NCBI GenBank assembly: GCA_016788945.1
Contig: JAEUSA010000425.1
Location: 1-18,264, forward strand
DNA from: Leptospiraceae bacterium
Lineage (GTDB): Bacteria; Spirochaetota; Leptospiria; Turneriellales; Turneriellaceae
DNA: 18,264 nt
Direction: 5' to 3'
Made by a program: the position numbers and the translations under genes. This document shows positions 17,184 through 18,264 of the stretch, one piece after another. Position 1 is the stretch's first letter, and each line of letters starts with the position of its first letter. The notes under the pieces were generated by a model. It did no database searches. It was not told the DNA's origin and saw nothing but the letters and a program-made list of their open reading frames with translations.

Positions 17184-18161
17184 CTATCGCACCCGACTCG
17201 TGACCTTTCCGAGCCATTCGCCCGAGACCTCGACCTCGTCCCCTGATTTGAGAAATTTGTTTTGGCCTGCCTTCAGTACAAATTTCAGCTTCGTGAAGCG
17301 GCTGAAACGTAAAAGAGAGGCAAGCCGGGCTTTCCAGCGCGGCGTAGAGAGAGCGATGCCACCGGGGGTGCCGGTGATGAATAAGTCACCTTTTTTGAGC
17401 GCGAGGTTCGGGTAAGTGCTGCGCGCTGCCGCCAGCATCTGTCGCGGTGTGTATATCATGCCGGATGTCTTTTCGTTCTGGCGCAACTCACCGTTCACGA
17501 GAGTTTTTAGCGTCACGCAGGGTATTGCATCGGCTGTTTCTTCATCGGGCACATAGATCTGTTTTGTGACCGGTAAGAAGCCAGTGAAGCTTTTCGACAT
17601 TCCCCAATAACCCAGGCGGTCGGGCGTGCCTTCACCCAAAATCTGCATCGATCGCGACGAAAGGTCATTGGCAATAAAGAAACCGAGTTTTGGCACAAAG
17701 GCCGGATCTCTCAAATCCTCGTCGCTGATGTCCGTGAGCAAAATAAATCCAAGTTCTGCTTCATAATCCATAAGCGGGGGAATCTCACCGTAGCGTTGCG
17801 CGAGCTCTGCGCCAAGCCCACCCTGCATTTTGTCTGCAGCAGATTTCAAATCTGCCTGCGTCGGGTAGGGCACATCGCCACCACCCGGTACTAGCGTGGC
17901 GTTCGCCTTGACGAACACCGCCGGTACCGCCTGTGAGTCATAGTCGTGCGCCGTTTCGGCAATGTGCTGCGCGTACGACAGACCGATGCCGAAGATGTGC
18001 CGGGGATTAAACTTGACCTTTTTGAAAGTGCCCTCGTCTTTTTTGAGGCAGCGAAACGACGCACTCTGCGGCGCGGCCGCAAGTGGCCGCAGCAAAAACC
18101 ACGACAGGGCGACGAGCGCCACCGCAGCCAAATGCAGCAAATCGAATGACATAATTTTCAT
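17184..18161 (-). CDS. Fumarylacetoacetate hydrolase family protein with N-terminal hydrophobic segment
   Basis: The protein has 325 residues. From about residue 55 it follows the FAH fold: GIGLSYAQHIAE, then PAVFVKAN. The metal ligands are Glu134 and Glu136 in MDYEAELGFIL and Asp166 in ANDLSSR. Lys190 is in GMSKSFTGFLP, followed by LVNGELRQ and GDLFITGTPGGIA (TGTPGG). The family cleaves C-C bonds of acylpyruvates or diketo acids, or acts as hydratase or decarboxylase, with a divalent metal. Residues 7-30 are strongly hydrophobic and end in LAAAP, forming a membrane anchor or signal-like segment not usual for this cytoplasmic family. About 25 extra residues (273-297) lie between TGTPGG and the last strands. 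The ATG at 18161 has a perfect AAGGAG ribosome site. The gene sits 14 bp after the gene entering at the right edge, and its stop abuts the propeller pseudogene. Confidence 0.88.
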   Translation of the reverse strand: MKIMSFDLLHLAAVALVALSWFLLRPLAAAPQSASFRCLKKDEGTFKKVKFNPRHIFGIGLSYAQHIAETAHDYDSQAVPAVFVKANATLVPGGGDVPYPTQADLKSAADKMQGGLGAELAQRYGEIPPLMDYEAELGFILLTDISDEDLRDPAFVPKLGFFIANDLSSRSMQILGEGTPDRLGYWGMSKSFTGFLPVTKQIYVPDEETADAIPCVTLKTLVNGELRQNEKTSGMIYTPRQMLAAARSTYPNLALKKGDLFITGTPGGIALSTPRWKARLASLLRFSRFTKLKFVLKAGQNKFLKSGDEVEVSGEWLGKVTSRVR

Positions 18162-18166
18162 AATTT

Positions 18167-18172
18167 CTCCTT
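18167..18172 (-). promoter_or_regulatory. Ribosome binding site of the FAH-family gene
   Basis: AAGGAG on the minus strand lies 5 bases before the ATG at 18161. It confirms that the hydrophobic N-terminal segment is translated and is not an annotation artefact. Confidence 0.75.
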
Positions 18173-18175
18173 GAA

Positions 18176-18264
18176 TTAGATAGCAATCAGTTTTTTCTCG
18201 TTGCGCGTCCGCACATAACCGATTTTCGCGAGTACCGTCGCCAAATCGTCTGCAGCAAGTTCGG
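18176..18264 (-). CDS. C-terminal end of an unidentified protein
   Basis: The last 28 codons of a frame entering from the right edge end in LATVLAKIGYVRTRNEKKLIAI and TAA at 18176-18178. The frame is open to the window edge, and the stop is 14 bp before the FAH-family start with only its ribosome site between them. This supports a real gene in the same operon. The fragment is too short to name a family. Confidence 0.55.
   Translation of the reverse strand, partial: ELAADDLATVLAKIGYVRTRNEKKLIAI

Overview
The window looks like chromosomal DNA of a diderm spirochaete related to the Leptospiraceae. Base composition is moderate, around 50-55% GC by eye. The evidence is the gene repertoire: a LysM-FecR exported protein, spirochaete-style lipoproteins with loose lipoboxes, a membrane-bound SpoIIE-type phosphatase, a PilZ protein and a lipoprotein with a putative Ig domain and beta-propeller repeats. 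A Turneriella-like organism is my best guess, but this is inference from gene content and not a search result. There are no rRNA, tRNA, CRISPR or prophage genes.

Layout, left to right. Positions 1-909 (minus) hold a lipoprotein with two SH3-like segments, followed 11 bp later by the start of a diacylglycerol-kinase-like gene that runs off the left edge. Positions 961-1151 hold a compact structured element with imperfect 22-bp terminal inverted repeats and flanking 8-bp direct repeats, which looks like a MITE. Next come an Aur1-type PAP2 membrane phosphatase (minus) and, divergent from it, a LysM-FecR envelope protein (plus). A terminator-like hairpin precedes a 1165-residue RND efflux pump (plus) with unusual periplasmic insertions and no partner genes beside it. 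It converges on a PilZ protein (minus). The divergent region 7320-7576 holds a palindrome and a 14-bp direct repeat and leads into acetyl-CoA synthetase (plus).

Positions 9574-15424 (minus) form one tight five-gene operon read right to left: ABC ATPase, FtsX-type permease, hairpin-less HlyD-type adaptor, membrane SpoIIE-type phosphatase and a small RBBP9/YdeN-type serine hydrolase. Three of its four junctions are 4-base stop/start overlaps and the fourth has a 1-bp gap. The ABC part should act as an envelope exporter or mechanotransmission machine. The phosphatase and hydrolase are translationally coupled to it, which suggests a joint function.

To the right, divergent from the operon, is a beta-propeller lipoprotein gene broken by an in-frame TAG and a one-base insertion (15569-17183). 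It abuts a fumarylacetoacetate-hydrolase-family gene with an unusual N-terminal hydrophobic segment (minus), which sits 14 bp downstream of a gene entering from the right edge.

Most worth a second look are the MITE-like element, the doubly broken propeller lipoprotein, the five-gene ABC/phosphatase/hydrolase operon with its reduced adaptor, and the RND insertions. I do not see a clear candidate for a wholly new defence or mobile system.
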